DNA from: Chalara sp. BL73
Lineage: Eukaryota > Ascomycota > Leotiomycetes > Helotiales
Length of the DNA: 64,000 nucleotides
NCBI GenBank assembly: GCA_918026815.1
Contig: CAKJVC010000014.1
Coordinates: 186,001-250,000 of the forward strand
Direction of reading: 5' to 3'
In this document: piece after piece, positions 20,439-34,305 of the stretch
How the letters are laid out: every line of letters begins with the position of its first letter
Numbering within the stretch: position 1 is the first letter of the stretch
The notes under the pieces: model-generated
Database searches by the model: none
What the model saw: the letters and a program-made list of their open reading frames with translations, nothing else
What the model was told of the DNA's origin: nothing
Program-made: the position numbers and the translations under genes

Positions 20439-23400
20439 ATGGCGTTCCCAGTGAAGACATTCGTGGGAATGCCCTCAAATACATTGTGTTTGCCAGCGAA
20501 TGATAATGTGTTTGATCTAGCTGTGCAGGGCTGTCGTAATGACCTCGACTTCACGCTTCTTTTTGAACAAAGTTTTTTTTTTCTTTTTTAGATTGGGCCA
20601 ACTGCGTTACTACTCTTAATTACTCCTATTCGAATCTTTCAATTATCAACTTCTAGTGTTAAGCCATTGTATACTCCCTTTCTCACCTCCAAAGTTGTAA
20701 GCGTGTCCATTGATGATATAAGTTGTTCACGGAATGCAGAATATGATTCTGGCAGGCTGTTACTTTCGCATTACTTGCAATTCAAATCGGATTGATCGTT
20801 TTTTGGAGTCTGTATACTGTCACTCGGGCTTAAATTCCAGCGGCAGCATTGTCCTTTCTTGGCGCGATCGCAATTTTGGCTATAACAGTACTCAAACATG
20901 TTCGCTCTGTTCGGCCATCATCACTGCTCACTTTGATATTTCCATTCCTCTAGATATTTGTCAGGTGAGAACTTTATACCTGAGACGTAACAATACTGCG
21001 ATTCTCGATCTATCAACAGCAAGCATTGCCATAAAATCCATCCTTTTGTTGCTGGGGAATCGAGGCAAGCAGTCTATTCTCAGAGCACGCTACAAAAGCT
21101 AGCCAACTTGGGCCATGAGTGGAATTATCAATCGGTCTTTCTTTTGGTGGCTCAATCTGTTATTCCACAAGGGTTTTGTCGTTATTTTGGCATTGGACGA
21201 TCTCCATATTTCAGACCAAAGATTTTTTATCACAAGCTTTACAGATACGCATGGAGAATGCATGTATGTTTTTACGAAATTCTACATCGAAAGTTAGTAA
21301 TTTGGGTTAGATTCATCGTCTGGTCGCTAAGAGAATCTAACAGTCCCTCGTAGTTTGGTAGCTACCGCAAGCCGACAATATTATCACGCTAGACGATACG
21401 GGTCTTCAGATCAACCAAGGCGCCTATGAACATCTTAAAACATACCAAGTTTTTATCACCACTATCATGCAAGCTGAGACGCTGAGGAAAAGAGATGAGC
21501 CAAATTCAGCAACTGCAAAACTACCTCCAAAGGCCACAAGTGGGCCACCAGCTAGTGATTTCGAGGATTTAAGCCGTCGTACTGGTGATATTGCGGTATA
21601 TAAGTGTTATTTTGTCTCTATCGGTTGGAAGATTTCATTGGCACTTTTGGTCACTGTTGCGCTCAACACCTTCTGCACCTTCTTTCCTCATGAGACTTGA
21701 CGCTGATAGTACATTCTCTTGCGGATACTTTGCTAATCCTTGTATAGAAGTCTGGTTGAAATAGTTTAAAGAGGGTATTGTGAAAGGCATACCTTTGTTT
21801 GCACGTGTGTATGCTGTTCTCGTCATCAGCACCTTGGTAATGGTGACCATGTCCATGGCGTCAGTATTACAAACATAAAACACAACTAAGGTCTTGCTAA
21901 TGGATGCATAGTATAGTGTTCGGAGCAAAACCCCATTAGGTTCTATTGACAACACTGACGTAAGCACACAATCATTTCTTGATAAGATAGATTCCGGCGT
22001 CACATTAAACAGATTCAGTTAGGACCTATCTTTACTCGATAGAGTTTTATCAGGAGCTGTAACCATGAGCTTACAAGGCAAGGAGGCTCTGGATTATATG
22101 ATTCCATCCAACCTAATTTTCATCTCAGCTCCTTTTAATAGTCTCGCTTCCGTCGCATTGATATCACCCGGGTCTAGTTACATGGCGCCGACCATTCCTG
22201 GCCGGTTTATCTGTTTATATGTGCTCCAGAATATATATCTGCGAACCTCTCGCTAGATGGGATGTTCAGATCTAGAAGCCGAAAATCCTCTTTACACCCA
22301 CTTTATAGAATCTCTTGAAGGTGTGTCAACGATTCGTGCATTTGGTTGGGAGGAGCGTTTCACAGTTACAAGCAATCAACAGCTTAATGCGTCGCAGCGT
22401 CCATATTACCTAATGTTTTGTATCCAAAGATGGATCAATGTTGTGTTACAGCTTCTGATTAGTGGCATGGCAGTCATTGTTGTTAGTCTAGCTGTCAACC
22501 TTCGAAATACCACTAGCGGAGGGAATCTGGGTATTGCATTGACAAGTATTTTGAGCTTCAACATTAACACCCGGTTTCTATTGACTTGGTGGACAAATTT
22601 GGAGACGTCTCTTGGGGCAATTGCGTGAACGAAGAATTTTGAGGAACAGACGCCAAGAGAGGTTAGATCAAAGGAAGCTTTCGTCCCTGGTGAGGAATGG
22701 CCAGAGAAAGGTGATATCGTGTTCAAGGATGTCTCCGCATCTTACGGGTATGAGCTCGCTCTCGACCACAGAGCATCGTCGCATACTAATTTCATCGTAG
22801 AGAGAACGCACCCGCAATACAAAATGTCTCCTTCACCATCGTTTCTGGCGAGAAATTTGGCATCTGTGATGGCACTGGCAGGTAAGCAGCCTCTATCTCG
22901 GGATCTCTAAGTTCCATCGCTAACTCTAAGTCAGTGGCAAATCCTCCCTACTTTCAATCCTCCCCCGAATTCTGGACAATACTAGCAGCTCCGTTCTAAT
23001 CGACGGTCTCGGCCTCTCTACTATACCGCGGGATACTATTCGATCCCGCCTCGTTGCCGTCCCTCAAAAGCCCTTGATACTCGCTGCCACAATCCACTTC
23101 AACACCGATCCACATCGTCCAGCTCAGACTCTCTTATCATCTCTGCTCTCAACAAAGTCAGGCTCTGGAAGCTGCTAGAGGAGTGCGGAAGACTAGATGC
23201 AGAGATGGGTACTCACCTACTTTCGCAAGGACAACAGCAGCAGTTTTGTCTTGCTACAGCATTGATCAAGAAAGGGAGGATTTTGGTGCTGGATGAGGGA
23301 ATGAGGGGCATGGATTTGGAGAATGATCGATTGATGAAGAAGTTGGTGAGAGAGGAATTCAGAGAGCGGACTATTATCACGGTTGCGCATAGGCTGGAAA

Positions 23401-23517
23401 CCATTATGGAAATGATAGGATCGTGATGCTGGACAAGGGAAAAGTGGTTGCGAACGGGGACCGAAGAAGCTTTCCGAGACAGAGGGTCCATTTCGAGATC
23501 TATATCAGCAAGTCACA
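20439..23517 (+). pseudogene. ABCC (MRP-type) transporter pseudogene with a large internal deletion
   Basis: From an ATG at 20439 the sequence reads like a fungal ABCC exporter: CLPANDNVFDL, DLDFTLLFEQ, an intron, TMD0-like helices, QVRTLYLRR and INRSFFWWLNLLFHKGF. Near 21340-21365 it jumps to the region after the first ATPase (LPQADNIITLDD), so TMD1 and NBD1 are absent. TMD2 follows (VTLNRFS, stop TAG, DLSLLD; STIRAFGWEERF), then NBD2 with the Walker A region split by an intron (SGKSSLLSIL) and the LLSQGQQQ signature and LVLDEG Walker B. There are many stops and shifts. The intact family pumps conjugates or drugs; this copy is dead. Confidence 0.85.
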
Positions 23518-24402
23518 TGAGGCTTTGTATATAAACTTACAAGATCATAGTATGAATATACAGCTCAATTCAATGCTAGCGAGAAACACCAACATATGTT
23601 TCCGACGAATTGCAGAGTGTTTGCTAATCTGAGATTGTGATCTCCATTCCCATTTTTCCGAGAATAAATACAGGAGGTAATGACGTAGGTAGCGCCGTCA
23701 GAGAGACCTAGAAGGGGTATAGCGATTCGTATCATGCTGCTGTTACTTTACAGTTACTGTTTTTACAAAGCATCAAAATCATCCCAACATTGTTTAACGT
23801 CGGCCCTTATTGAGCTGAAGTCAACCCAGCCAAGAATAGAAATGCCAATCACGGTATTGCATGATGGAAACAAGCATAAACAAGCATAACTGCACTACTT
23901 ACAGTACGCAAGCGAATTGTGCCTGTACCCCTGACTTGGCGCCTTGATTTGTTGACTTGGCACTTCTCTGACAACGCGATTGCGCTGCGCCTCCAAAATG
24001 TGAAACGTCCCAACCACACCCCTCCGCCAAAGATTACGAGTTTGACGACGATTTCCACTTGCACTCCTCTTTTTCGTTCCTCTCATCGCTCTTTCGCTCA
24101 CCGTCTATTCTGTTTACAGTGTTATTCATATACACATCACATTCTTTTGAATTTCATAACAAGGCGTAAAGTAACGACAGGGTTTACCAGACCACTTGTA
24201 TCGACTTCGATTTGCGCTAGGGTAGAACTAAGAACCTTTTTCCACCAGCGACAATCATCGAGACCAATATTAAACTTGAACGACAGTAATCTAGCGGCCT
24301 GTGAGTCACAACATTTTAGGAGCAGAGAATAGCAAAGGAAAGAAGTGTAACCTACGCATCAACATCGGACCCGCCCTCTGCAGATGCGCAACAATCACAG
24401 CG
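23518..24402. other. Intergenic region upstream of the DUF300 gene
   Basis: About 0.9 kb. The last 350 bp are the likely promoter and leader of the DUF300 gene. No coding frame is convincing. Confidence 0.5.
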
Positions 24403-26132
24403 ATGCAGTTCACGGTTAATGGAACGTGTAATTCGACACTAGATGATATGCGAAGTACGGCTCTATAATCTGATATCTAGGGGTAATGCGCTGACACTTT
24501 GTAGTTGGAGATCTCGAAGAGGCTATCGTTGGAGACTTCACATTTCACACACTAGGCTTAATAATAGCTGCAGGATGCACACTGATTGCCATTCTGCTGT
24601 CTTTCTTTTTAGTATGGATGCATGCGCTGAATTACACAAAACCTTATGAGCAAAGACAGTACGTTCCAACTCTTCCGCCCTATGTACCATGCCGCTAACC
24701 AAGCTCCAGCATCATTCGTATTCTCTTTATGATTCCTGTCTACGCTGCAGCTTCCTTCCTTTCTATGTACTACTACTGGCACGCAATATACTTCAAGATT
24801 ATCTCCACTTGTTACGAAGCCTTCGCAATCGCCTCCTTCTTTGCGCTTCTCTGCCACTATATCGCACCAGATCTACATGAGCAGAAGGCATACTTCAGAA
24901 GCATTACTCCGAAGCCGTGGGTCTGGCCTTTGACCTGGTTCAGGGCATGCTGTTGTGGAGATTCCGGTCCTTGGAGAACACCTCGAAGCGGACTTACTTG
25001 GTTTAATGTCATCTGGACTGGTGTATATCAATACTGCTTCCTGAGAGTTGCTATGACTATCACCGCCGTCATCACACAATACTTTGGAAAATATTGCGAG
25101 TCATCCAACGGCCCACAATTCGCTCATATATGGTTACTTGCGGTAGAATGTATAGCGGTCACTATTGCAATGTACTGCTTGATTCAGTTCTACGTGCAGC
25201 TCCGCCACGACCTCGCGCATCATCGACCATTCTTAAAGGTTTTGGCCATCAAACTTGTCGTGTTCCTATCTTTTTGGCAGTCTTTCATGATCAGCATCCT
25301 TACTTCATCGTCCCTGAAGATGGTCGAGCCTACTAAACATATAGCATATCCTGACTTGAAGATTGGTATTCCTTCCCTACTTTTATGTGTTGAGATGGCT
25401 TTCTTTTCTCTGATGCATTTCTTTGCTTTCCCCTGGAAGCCGTATACCGGATCCGCAAAGAAAGAAGAGCCTCTGAAGTATCCTCTATCACCTAGCCCCG
25501 ATCATTCTCAGTTCAATGAGCTTGGCCCTAAACAAGGAGGCTTCCTTGGCTTCAAAGCTATCGTGGATGCGATGAATCCCTGGGATATGGTCAAAGGATT
25601 TGCGCGTGGTATGCGATGGCTATTCGTTGGACATAGACACCGAGAAAATGACTCCTCATATAACAAGAACGCCGTCGTGGACATGGCACCTGTGAGGCAT
25701 GCTCGCAAAGCGACAAAAGACCTACCTATCGCGTATGAGTTCCGCAGGAGTAACTTCGGGATCCCTATGAAAACTCATGACGAGGAAGGTGCGACACTGC
25801 TTCAGAATGCGCAGCCAGATCCTCAAACTTCTGGTAATGGGTACATGCCAGCGCGACAGCGCAATGATTCCGCTGGCAACGATTCAAATCCAGATAAGAC
25901 ACAATACAATTCCCCATACAGACAAGATCATGGTCAGATTGGTATGGCAATCACGGATCCACCTCAGCCATATCAGAGTCAGATTCCGCTATCACAACAG
26001 TATATGCGCCAGCAACAGGAGCAAAGGCAGCAACGGCCTTTAGGTCAGCCGACACTAGCGCAACCATCTCCCACAAATTCGGTGATACACGAAGAGCTAT
26101 GGGGTGCGGAGCCGCCAACTCGACCGCGATGA
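24403..26132 (+). CDS. DUF300 (Ost-alpha/TMEM184-type) seven-helix membrane protein, 542 aa
   Basis: Exons 24403-24454, 24505-24658 and 24710-26132 join in frame. The N-terminus MQFTVNGTCNSTLDDMR has glycosylation sequons and faces the lumen or outside. About seven membrane helices follow (LGLIIAAGCTLIAILLSFFL, ILFMIPVYAAASFLSMYY, and others), with the family motif around ISTCYEAFAIASFFALLCHY and KLVVFLSFWQ. The C-terminal 200 residues are hydrophilic and Gln/Pro-rich. Relatives include human TMEM184 and the organic-solute transporter alpha chain, and fungal members locate to vacuole or plasma membrane. Transport activity here is inferred only from family. Confidence 0.88.
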
Positions 26133-26733
26133 GCTATCTTTGATAACTAGGAGAAGGGAGAATATTTTTATGAATTAATGGGCGAGTTTAATAGCGGCTG
26201 GCTCCTCTAATGTATGGTTTGGGCTGAGATAATGGTGTTATGGCAAGGTATGGATGACACATTCTTTTGATGCTTTGCATAGCGGCGGCGTAAATATTTG
26301 CTGGGGATGGAACACAGCGCTGCCTTTATATCAGATAATGGAATGTTTTACCGCTTATACTGTATAATTTGATATCCTTGTCTCAATCGCGTGAACAGCC
26401 CTGTGCTTCTTGAAAACACTTCCGGAAACGGAGTCGTAGGCCACACAAGAGATACTCCAAAGGCAGGAGCGACTCAGAATATGCCATGTAGCGTATCTAT
26501 TTCTCTAGAATCACGCAGATGCGTCTTCTCGTGCATATCTCACGACAATGGCAAGCCAAACAACGCAAGGCTAAACACGAAACTAATCCCAGGCTCTTGT
26601 GATATATACTCGTCTACACGATCCTACTTCCTGATAAAGCTCTACGCCAGCTCAATCTTCGCTCAGCTCCTCATACTCAACCTCCACCAAAAGATCCGGT
26701 CCTCATCATATAATCCATTTCCGCAACACCAGA
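26133..26733. other. Intergenic region
   Basis: About 0.6 kb between the DUF300 gene and the next membrane protein. A frame from 26391 overlaps the next gene's start but has no protein-like features, and I treat it as promoter and leader. Confidence 0.5.
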
Positions 26734-27285
26734 ATGGAATCTTACGGCATCTTCCACGGCGGCCCGTCGTTCTTCGACCCCGACACCCTCAAAACTATCG
26801 CAATCTTACTGCTCACGTCGGCGTTCTGCTTTTACCGCGCATACTATACCCATTCGCAACAAGAAGATCCCCTGGTAGCATATCTTGAGCTCCGAAAGAG
26901 ACGCCAGGAAGAACTCGCTCTTGAGCAGCGCGAATTAGAGCATCGTGGACGCTCACGCGCAGATTTCGATCCGTTGTGGACGAGGACCGAGAACATAAAT
27001 ACTGCGGTTGGTGGCTCTTTGCGTCATTCATTGACCCCGCATGAGCTGGAATTCAAGAAGCCGTTTGGAAAGCATCAGAACTTGGGAGGAGGAGAGGAGG
27101 GAAAGGGTGCTTCTGGTAGGGTGAAGGGTGGGGCGGGTTCAACTAGGTCGAGGGGGTCATTGCACAGAGGAGTGGGAGAGAGGGCAGAAAGGAGAATGGC
27201 CATTTTAGAGGGAAGGAAGTGGGGAGAGGGGACATTGAGAGAAGAGGATCGGAACTGGTTGGACAATTTTGACCCTCAGTTCTAG
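26734..27285 (+). CDS. Small single-pass membrane protein of unknown function, 183 aa
   Basis: One exon. Residues 23-40 form a hydrophobic helix (IAILLLTSAFCFYRAYY) after a short N-terminus without a cleavable signal, so it is probably signal-anchored. The rest is strongly charged: a helical Glu/Arg stretch (LRKRRQEELALEQRELE), a Gly-rich basic linker, and the end motif EEDRNWLDNFDPQF. I do not recognise the family. Its composition and frame integrity support a real gene. Confidence 0.7.
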   Translation: MESYGIFHGGPSFFDPDTLKTIAILLLTSAFCFYRAYYTHSQQEDPLVAYLELRKRRQEELALEQRELEHRGRSRADFDPLWTRTENINTAVGGSLRHSLTPHELEFKKPFGKHQNLGGGEEGKGASGRVKGGAGSTRSRGSLHRGVGERAERRMAILEGRKWGEGTLREEDRNWLDNFDPQF

Positions 27286-27811
27286 GTGGGATCAAGAGCT
27301 GGTGAACCCGTTCTATTATTGTGGAGCGCTAAACTGAAATTTGAACGAGACGGGATAAGGAATTTATGCTAGATTTTTTTTTAAGATGACATATTAGAAT
27401 GTATCGCTCGTCATAGATTCTCCGATAGAGAAGTACAGTGCAAGACATATCTCCGAATCTGACTTGCCCCTTGAATAAGCGAGAAAAGTGCTCGGGCATG
27501 CCAACAATAAAAATTGGCCAAGATCTCCACGGCGCAAAAGCATCTGATTCAATGGAAAAAAGACCCTACTTTTCGTCTTGTGATTCCCGGTCTAAATTTG
27601 GCTAGTATGAAGCATAGGAAGCGTTGTTTGTCCAGCTTATGTGACACCCCACGCCCTTCGTACAGGGCGGAAGCCAAGACCTAATGTTTATAACACCATC
27701 GTGCGCATATAAATCCCGAACCAAATCGTAAACCCCGAGGGCACATTCGTGAGCCCCGAAACCACACTTTAAGACCTACAAACACCAAATTTGGGGTCGA
27801 AAATAATAACC
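27286..27811. other. Intergenic region upstream of the glutamine-synthetase-like gene
   Basis: About 0.5 kb without a coding frame. Repeated short phrases such as CCCGA and AACCCCGAG lie in the 100 bp before the start. This is presumably the promoter. Confidence 0.5.
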
Positions 27812-29460
27812 ATGCAAAGTTTCACGCCGGCTCAGAACGGGGATGCATTGCCTCATGTTAATAACCTTGGGATCCAGCCGCTCGAGAGGTTTCTTCTGGC
27901 CAACCCAACCGTCGAATTCCTGCGGTTCCAATGGATCGACTACGCCGGGGTGGTGATGGTCCGGGTCGTGACCAAGTCCTATGCGATATCTCTCGTGGAA
28001 ACTAATAGCCAGATTTCGCTCCCAAGCCCGATCTTACATTGTGGGCTTCTCGACGGCAGTCTCATCATGGAGAAATTCGATGTCGGCGAAGATAGGCTGT
28101 GGCCGGATTGGTCTACTTTAAAAGCTTGTCATTATCAGCCGGGACACGCTTCTTTGATGTGAGTGCTTGGTCCTGTGTTTTTTTATAGACCAGTGTAATA
28201 ACAGCAATCTAGGTGTTTTATTGAAGAGGGCGGCCATCGCGATGGGAAGGGCTTCAGAAGATGTAGGCACCTTGCGATCAGAGCCTCGGTTCTAGATTCT
28301 TTCTCACATATCTGCAGGTCCACGGTCTCGCCTTCGGGAGCTTGAAACAGCTGCCAAAGCCATGCGCAACCTAGAGTTTCTCGTCGGCGTCGAAATGGAG
28401 TTTCAAATCATGAAGCCAGCGCATGGCTCCCAGCCTGCTCAACCTGTTCAGACTACTTCGTATCCGTACAGCGCGGCGAGTTTACGCAATGAGTACTTAC
28501 CTTTCTTGGACGAGATTGTTAGCGCTTTTGTCAAGGCGGGGATCAAGATTCGACAATATCATTCGGAAGGCAGTTCGGGTATGTTTGAAATTACCGGAGA
28601 GCCGCTACCACCCCTTGAAGCAATGGACACACTGGTCTTCTGTCACGAGACTATCAAAGGGATCTGCTCGAACCGCGGGTTACAGGCAACTTTCCATCCT
28701 AAACCTACGTAAGTGAATTTCGGAACTAATTATTATTCTAATCCGTTCCCTGAGCGGTGCTATGGCTGATTGCTGTCATTTAGCGAGAAACAATCGCCTG
28801 TTGGTTCTCATATTCATGTTTCCATCTCGCGCGTTGATAAGGAAGACTCTTTCCTTGCTGGCTTGCTGCGGAGCTGGACTGGTCTTGCAGCGTTCTACAT
28901 GCCAAATTACGACAGCTATTTACGCGTGAAGGATGACGAGTGGGTTTCGTGGAGCTTGGGCAACCGAACAGCACCGATTCGGAAGATCAAAACTGGACAT
29001 TGGGTAGGTCAACACATATGATCCCCTTTTTATCGCCATTCATATCACTGGTTATTTTCTTTTTATAAATTTTGGGCCTACCAAGAAACCTTGCTGAAGC
29101 TCAAACAAGGAACTCCGAACTCCGGACGGTACCATGAATCCATATCTTGCACTCCTCGCCATCCTAACAGCGGGCTTACTTGGTTTCGAAAGTAACCTGC
29201 CACTTAAAACCAAAGACCACAAGAGGATCCTTTTCATTAACCCTCTTAGCGAAAAGGATGCCGCGGAGTACGGAATTACCGAAAAAATGCCGTCATCTCT
29301 CAAGATTGCGCTTGCGAAGCTGAGGGAGGATAAGGCCTTGTTGGAAAGCTTGGGCCCGGAAATTTCGGAACGTTATCTACACGTGAAGATGCTGGAGGAG
29401 GCGAAATTTGGAAAGATGACTGCTGGCGAAAGGAGGGAGGTGTCTATGAGGGTATTCTGA
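27812..29460 (+). CDS. Glutamine-synthetase-like (FluG C-terminal type) enzyme, 452 aa, 5 exons
   Basis: Exons 27812-28158, 28213-28262, 28318-28708, 28784-29003 and 29110-29460 join in frame. Family signatures are FLRFQWIDYAGV (N-terminal beta-grasp), CPRSRL (across intron 2), the metal-site Glu in VGVEMEF, QYHSEGSSGMFEI, GSHIHVSIS, NRTAPIRK and LRTPDGTMNPYLALLAIL. It is a gamma-glutamyl amine or ammonia ligase by fold, but differs from true fungal glutamine synthetase and matches the single-domain relatives of FluG and gamma-glutamylpolyamine synthetases. The substrate is not known. There is no N-terminal amidohydrolase part. It is convergent with the methyltransferase gene. Confidence 0.88.
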
Positions 29461-29600
29461 GATAAGGGGCGAGAGAATAGACTTATCTGTGACTCTCAAT
29501 TAGAGGTGGAAGATAGAAGCTAGACATTGCAACACATTGAATGTTCTTTCTATTCGAATACTTTTAGGAAATCTAAGAGGAAGCATTAAACCTACACGAC

Positions 29601-30296
29601 TTAATTTCTCTTCCGTGCAAAAATCCACAAAAACTTTACTCCATCATCTCCATCCTCCATATCGGTCTTGATCTCCGCCTCCAGCACCTCAAATCCCGCA
29701 TCCTCCACCAACCTCCGATACGTCTCCCCATCCCATGAGCTCCAGAACATATCCGCCCCGAGCCATCCCTCCAGAACCATACCCTCAAACTCCTCCCCAG
29801 AGAGGTTAACAAGCAAATACCCACCCTCCCTCACCCACTCCCCAATCCTCCCAAACATAACCCGCTGCTCCTCCCTTGCCAGATGAAACACCGAGTAAAA
29901 CCCCACCACCGCATCCAACGAGTTAGGGGCAAATGATAGCCCCGCCATATCACCGTGGATCAGTTCTACGGAAGCAGGGAGATGCGTCCTCGCGAGCGCG
30001 ATCTGCGACGCGGAGATATCGTTGCCCACGACGGAGAAATGCTGCGCAAGGAGCTGCGTGCTTGGGACGCCGGCGCCGCAGCCTAGCTCGAGGACTTTGG
30101 TGGCAGGGGTGGCGGGGAGGAGCGGTATTAGCTTCTCGAGGTAGAAGAGCCGGGGGGAGGGGATGCGGTTCGTCCATTCGAGATATGTATCTGCGATGCG
30201 GTTGTATCCTTCTTCGGCAATGCGTTTTGGGTCACGCTCTTTCTTTGCGGCTGAGACATCTTGCCCTGTGGACTCTCTAACTTGTTGCTCAGCCAT
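29601..30296 (-). CDS. Class I SAM-dependent methyltransferase, 231 aa
   Basis: One exon. SAM-binding motif I is VLELGCGAG (about residue 67), followed by VVGNDISASQ (acidic loop II), HGDMAGLSF (motif III) and AVVGFYSVFHL (motif IV). The start is the ATG at 30296 (MAEQQVRES), giving a normal N-terminus; an in-frame ATG 96 bp upstream would add a basic atypical extension. Substrate unknown; the fold is that of small-molecule methyltransferases. Convergent with the glutamine-synthetase-like gene, 140 bp apart. Confidence 0.88.
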   Translation of the reverse strand: MAEQQVRESTGQDVSAAKKERDPKRIAEEGYNRIADTYLEWTNRIPSPRLFYLEKLIPLLPATPATKVLELGCGAGVPSTQLLAQHFSVVGNDISASQIALARTHLPASVELIHGDMAGLSFAPNSLDAVVGFYSVFHLAREEQRVMFGRIGEWVREGGYLLVNLSGEEFEGMVLEGWLGADMFWSSWDGETYRRLVEDAGFEVLEAEIKTDMEDGDDGVKFLWIFARKRN

Positions 30297-31456
30297 TTTT
30301 TTCTTGTGGGTTGGCTTCCAGATTTTGGATGGTCCTATATATCGGGGTCTGCGGAATGAGTCAGTCCTGCTGCAAGGTTTATAATGAGTCATACCGTGCT
30401 ACCTAATTGAGTTTATGTAAGCTCATTTATGCCCAAGTTGCGATGTTTTAGAAAGGCTCAAAGTTTTTGTCTGCTTCTTATGATTGGGTTCGGTTTAGCC
30501 GTCGGTACGGAGAGCGTTTTTGAGTGCAAGCTCCGTTCTCCAACTCCAACTACATAGTGACCTATGGATGAGAGAGTTATCACGTGATAATATCCCTCTT
30601 TATACGATCCCGGAAAACGTCCCCGGGCAGATATATTATAACAGGGAAGTTTTTTTTTATCTCTATTCAGCTAGGGGGTTCTTCGTGGACTATATTCGTT
30701 GTTCTCCTCGCCACTGAAATAAGCGAGAAATATGTCGGGATTGCTTCATACTCTGGATTGTGAGATTATGCGCATCCAATCGCCATCTGCGCAGGAGGGA
30801 TTCCCGTCGATGGCCAGCATAGATACAACAGCTCATGGTTAGAAGAAAAGAGACCTCTCCCCACCCCCAACGCCTAAGATACCGCAATGCTAAGGTCATT
30901 TTAGGAGAGGATATGTGAATGTGTTCGCTTTTTAGCAGGAAATATATGGCATTTTGTTGGCTTTAGTGTGCTTTGATGTCAGGCTGCTGGAGGTGTGAAT
31001 ATATCTGTATGTCATCTTTAGATCTTGTCATCGTTTTTATTCCTTGCGGAGGCGATGAGATTTCAACCATGCTAATAAGTTTTCATTGCCTAGTCCTTTA
31101 CTAAGACGGGATTCGTTGCGGCCTGGATTGCAATGCTTATAAACTCTGCAATGGTGGGAAACCTTAAGCCTTAATAATACTTCTTTCGGTGAATTGGCTT
31201 TCGTAGTGTGGAAAAGGAGACTACCTTTGACGCTTTAAGAACACATAATAATGAGCTAAAGTTCTTTCAGATTTTACCAAAGCTACAAGTATTACATGTT
31301 TGCCAGTGATTCTACTAGATACTAAGGTACAACGTAAGCCATCCGAGAAGAAAGTGACCGTCCATAGTGTGATAAAAATCCGTTATATGACATCCCACCC
31401 AGATTATCCCAGAAGACCACACATTATCTGAGAACACCCCCAATATCGTGGCTTTA
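30297..31456. other. Intergenic region, no gene recognised
   Basis: About 1.16 kb. A perfect TCACGTGA lies at 30580-30587, about 285 bp upstream of the methyltransferase start. The remainder is AT-rich with only short open frames. Confidence 0.5.
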
Positions 31457-31945
31457 CTAGCTTATTTGCGATATATTCTTGGAACCAGAATCTGGGTTTA
31501 TGCACTGCTTTTCTTGCTTGCTAATCTCAACACCAGCGCCATCGAGCCACTTCCCGGATCCAATAATCACTTCAAGAATGGGATCAACTTTAGCAAATTA
31601 CGCTGCCACACCGCAAGCTAATACGTCATCGGCATTTTCTGGCTCCTCTCGAGCATTTTACAGATCCGACGCGTCTGGAATCGTCAACTGCAACATCCGA
31701 TCATAGTCTTCAATGTCATTGCAGGCATCACTGGGCTTTCCACCTTCCGATTCACTAGCCACCAGTCTTGTTCCGGTTACCCGGGCATCTTTCTTTCTGC
31801 AGCCAGCGGATTCGATAATCTTTTGCTCATTGTGATGCACCAAGTGCGCACACTTCGGGGGCAATGGGTCTGTGCGAGAGGTGCTACATTTGCTGTTACT
31901 GGGGCAATGGGCTGGATCTTGACTGGAATGGTCTTCAGAAAATCA
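31457..31945 (-). pseudogene. Decayed open frame with two TAA stops, family not recognised
   Basis: One minus-strand frame of about 162 codons reads as protein (HCPSNSKCSTSRTDPLPPKC; SDACNDIEDYDRML; KVDPILEVIIGSGKWLDGAG). It is broken only by two TAA codons, after TIPDASDL and after LACGVAA, and ends in TAG at 31457-31459. Both TAA could come from CAA by a single C to T change. No start codon was found. The Cys-rich first part may be a metal site. I cannot name the family. Confidence 0.45.
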
Positions 31946-34016
<2,071 letters not shown>

Positions 34017-34305
34017 TATTGTTCAAATATATCAGGTTATGGAAAGTAGACAACTCTTCGAAAATATTCCAGAGATACTGGCAGGGAAACCGCGGATCGG
34101 ATCGGGAATATCGGGTTGGCGTTCTTGTGGGTTTATAGAGTGTATAGTCGGGCTCTTGGGATTGCATAACGAGTAAGATACCCAGAGAGACTGAAGAGAT
34201 AAGATATTGCAAGAAAAATCAACCAAAACATATGCGAGGTCTTTGGTGAAAACCACAAATTTGAGAAATTTAAGTAATAATAATTCGCTTCTCTTCTTTA
34301 ATTGG

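Noticed and set aside
21635..22003. Minus-strand frame of 122 codons
   Set aside because: The plus strand here matches ABCC TMD2, so the minus frame is a shadow.
26391..26888. Plus-strand frame of 165 codons overlapping the small membrane protein start
   Set aside because: It overlaps a better gene in another frame and has low-complexity, non-protein-like sequence. Treated as promoter and leader.
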